A stretch of DNA of 6,663 nt from NCBI GenBank assembly GCA_903827735.1, contig CAIKJM010000342.1, forward strand, positions 1 through 6,663, written 5' to 3'. Below are positions 5,366-6,663 of the stretch, one piece after another. A program made the position numbers and the translations under genes. Position 1 is the stretch's first letter, and the number at the start of each line of letters is the position of its first letter. Under the pieces are notes generated by a model. The model had not been told where the DNA came from. It ran no database searches and was given only the letters and a program-made list of their open reading frames with translations. The DNA is from an uncultured Rhodanobacter sp. (GTDB lineage Bacteria; Pseudomonadota; Gammaproteobacteria; Xanthomonadales; Rhodanobacteraceae).

Positions 5366-6297
5366 CACACCGACCTCCGCGCGCCGAGCACGCTCACAAC
5401 CGCGTCCAGCGGATCGGCAGCGGTATCAATCGTGCTGCAACGTAATCCCAAAGATTTCGCCAGCTCTCCGAGCTGTGCCGGCCCTGCGCCGATGGCGCGC
5501 TGAAAGTCGCGGCGCTGGCGCTCGGATTGCAGCACCACGTCCTGGCGCACGCCGCCGTGGTCCAGCGGATAGCGGCCCGCTGGCACCAATGCCAGTTCCA
5601 GCGCATCGGCAACGACCAGGACGCTCACTGCCGCATGTCGGCTGAGATCGAGAAGCCGTTGCCGCGCCGAGGCCTCTGCGCAAAACCCGTCGCTGATCAG
5701 CAGCACGCGGCTAGCGCCGTGCTGAAGGCGATTGGCGCGCGTCAACGCATCGGCAAGCGACTCGGTTCGGATGGCCGCTGCGCGGGCACTCCATTCGGCA
5801 AGTGCGCCACACACGGCAAGCGCGCCGCGCGGCCCAGGAGCGGGGCGAAGCAGAGAATCGATTTCCCCAAACGCCATTACGCCGACCCGCTCGCCGGCCC
5901 GCGCTGCATACCAAGCTGCGCAAGCCGCCAGCCTCGCCGCCTGCACAGACTTGAAGCGCACGCGCGTGCCGAAGCGCATGCTGGCGTGTGTATCGACAAC
6001 AATCAGCAGCGAGCCTTCGCGATCTTCCTGAAAGAGCTTGGTATGCAACTTGCCGCTGCGCGCCGTCAGCCGCCAATCCAATCGGCGCACGTCATCGCCC
6101 GCCTGATAGACGCGAGATTCGGCATAGTCCATGCCACGGCCGTATAGACGGCTGGACTGCTGGCCGCTGCGCGCTGCGCGGCTGACCAACGGCGAGAGTT
6201 TGGCCCGCCCGACCCGGGCGCGCAGCGCGATCAACTCAGCCAGCGACACTTGAGTACGACCATCGCCATCACCTGATTGCGACATCACGAAGCTCAC
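5365..6297 (-). CDS. DUF58 domain protein (VWA-like), MoxR partner
   Basis: This protein has 310 residues with no signal peptide or membrane helix, so it is probably cytoplasmic. The DUF58 core is clear: GRGMDYAESRVYQAGDDVRR (53-72) followed by LDWRLTARSGKLHTKLFQED (73-92). A VWA-like fold then begins at LLIVVDTHASM. The metal-site motif is altered to D102-x-H104-x-S106, and the later ISDG (201-204) retains its Asp. DUF58 proteins are almost always encoded next to a MoxR ATPase and are thought to act with it; no enzymatic reaction is established. The annotated start GTG 6297 overlaps the ATPase stop by 4 bases (GTGA) but has no good ribosome binding site, so coupled re-initiation is likely. 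An ATG at 6285 (306 residues), with a weak GTGAG 7 bases before it, is an alternative. The gene's stop overlaps the start of the DUF4381 gene. Confidence 0.91.
   Translation of the reverse strand: MSFVMSQSGDGDGRTQVSLAELIALRARVGRAKLSPLVSRAARSGQQSSRLYGRGMDYAESRVYQAGDDVRRLDWRLTARSGKLHTKLFQEDREGSLLIVVDTHASMRFGTRVRFKSVQAARLAACAAWYAARAGERVGVMAFGEIDSLLRPAPGPRGALAVCGALAEWSARAAAIRTESLADALTRANRLQHGASRVLLISDGFCAEASARQRLLDLSRHAAVSVLVVADALELALVPAGRYPLDHGGVRQDVVLQSERQRRDFQRAIGAGPAQLGELAKSLGLRCSTIDTAADPLDAVVSVLGARRSV
5373..5378 (-). promoter_or_regulatory. Ribosome binding site deciding the DUF4381 start
   Basis: GGAGGT on the minus strand is the strongest Shine-Dalgarno match in the window. Its GGAGG core lies 8 bases before ATG 5365 and 5 bases before GTG 5368, so it supports the ATG as the start. 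It is inside the coding end of the DUF58 gene. Confidence 0.7.
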
Positions 6298-6663
6298 GGC
6301 AGCGGCACGAGATCCAGCAGGCGATCAATCACGCGATCGGGCCGCACACCTTCGGCCTCGGCTTCGTAACTCAACAGCACGCGATGGCGCAGCACTTCGT
6401 GCGCGATGCCGTACACGTCTTCGGGCAACACGTAGTCGCGCCCAGCCAGCCACGCCCGGGCCCGAGAGCAGCGATCCAGGGCAATGGTGGCTCGGGGACT
6501 GCCGCCCCACGCAATCCAGCGCTCCAGCTCCGGCCCGTAACGACCCGCATCGCGCGTGGCCAGCACTAGTTGGGTCAGATATTCCTCCAGCGCCGGAGCC
6601 ATGTGCACCGCCATGGCCGCTTCGCGCGCCGCGAAAACATCCGCCTGGCTCATCAGCGCTGGC
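6294..6663 (-). CDS. moxR: MoxR-family AAA+ ATPase, C-terminal part
   Basis: The frame is open to the right edge, giving about 122 residues of the C-terminal lid domain. The Walker A and B motifs and the start lie outside the window. Visible hallmarks are the helical stretch before YLTQLVLATRD, the sensor-2 motif GGSPRA with its Arg codon at 6492-6494, and RDYVLPEDV. The family tail VLRHRVLLSYEAEAEG follows, and the protein ends in LVPLP. These match the MoxR-proper subfamily that heads Bat-type operons. MoxR ATPases hydrolyse ATP as oligomeric rings and are thought to act as chaperones with VWA proteins, for example in metal insertion or activation of target complexes. The gene is the most upstream one seen, so the operon promoter is probably beyond the window. 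Its TGA overlaps the GTG of the DUF58 gene by 4 bases. Confidence 0.93.
   Translation of the reverse strand, partial: PALMSQADVFAAREAAMAVHMAPALEEYLTQLVLATRDAGRYGPELERWIAWGGSPRATIALDRCSRARAWLAGRDYVLPEDVYGIAHEVLRHRVLLSYEAEAEGVRPDRVIDRLLDLVPLP

Noticed and set aside
5527..6147. Plus-strand ORF of 206 residues opposite the DUF58 gene
   Set aside because: The minus-strand DUF58 reading has clear family motifs across the same interval. The plus-strand product resembles nothing and is rich in His, Arg and Ala.
1..6663. Mobile element, phage or defence-system origin for the cluster
   Set aside because: There is no transposase, integrase, inverted repeat pair or tRNA. Apart from the linker segment, base composition looks even. 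The gene order matches the known MoxR/Bat operon layout, so this is treated as a resident locus.

Overview
The window is GC-rich and almost completely coding. Five complete genes and one partial gene lie head to tail on the minus strand. One partial gene sits on the plus strand at the left edge. The protein sequences and the fused VWA-TPR gene resemble gammaproteobacteria, most likely the Xanthomonadaceae/Rhodanobacteraceae group (Xanthomonas, Dyella and Rhodanobacter relatives). That assignment rests on impression, because no rRNA or other marker gene is present.

The minus-strand genes form a Bat ('Bacteroides aerotolerance'-type) operon, read from right to left. The order is the C-terminal end of a MoxR-family AAA+ ATPase (6294 to the right edge), a DUF58 protein (5365-6297), a DUF4381 membrane protein (4817-5365), the VWA protein BatA (3831-4820), a fused VWA-TPR protein equivalent to BatB+BatC (1817-3838), and BatD (117-1820). 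Every junction is a short overlap of stop and start (1 to 8 bases), so the set is probably co-transcribed and translationally coupled. The promoter must lie beyond the right edge, upstream of the ATPase.

Predicted topology divides the system across the inner membrane. The ATPase and the DUF58 protein are cytoplasmic. The VWA domains of BatA and BatB, the TPR domain and the body of BatD should be periplasmic. The DUF4381 protein and BatD each place a small helical domain in the cytoplasm, where the ATPase could engage it. MoxR ATPases commonly work with VWA proteins in metal-dependent folding or assembly of target complexes. The actual client of Bat systems is not established.

At the left edge (1-130) a plus-strand reading frame ends in a sequence that looks like the C-terminus of a macrodomain (O-acetyl-ADP-ribose deacetylase-like) protein. 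It converges on batD, and the two coding regions overlap by 14 bases.

No RNA gene, mobile element or CRISPR array was seen, and there is no stretch over 300 bases without a gene. This is a known type of locus. The points worth a second look are the uneven conservation of the VWA metal site across its three VWA-type proteins, a signal-peptide-like segment buried inside the BatB-BatC fusion, a long polar low-complexity linker, three internal repeats in BatD, and the overlapping convergent gene ends.
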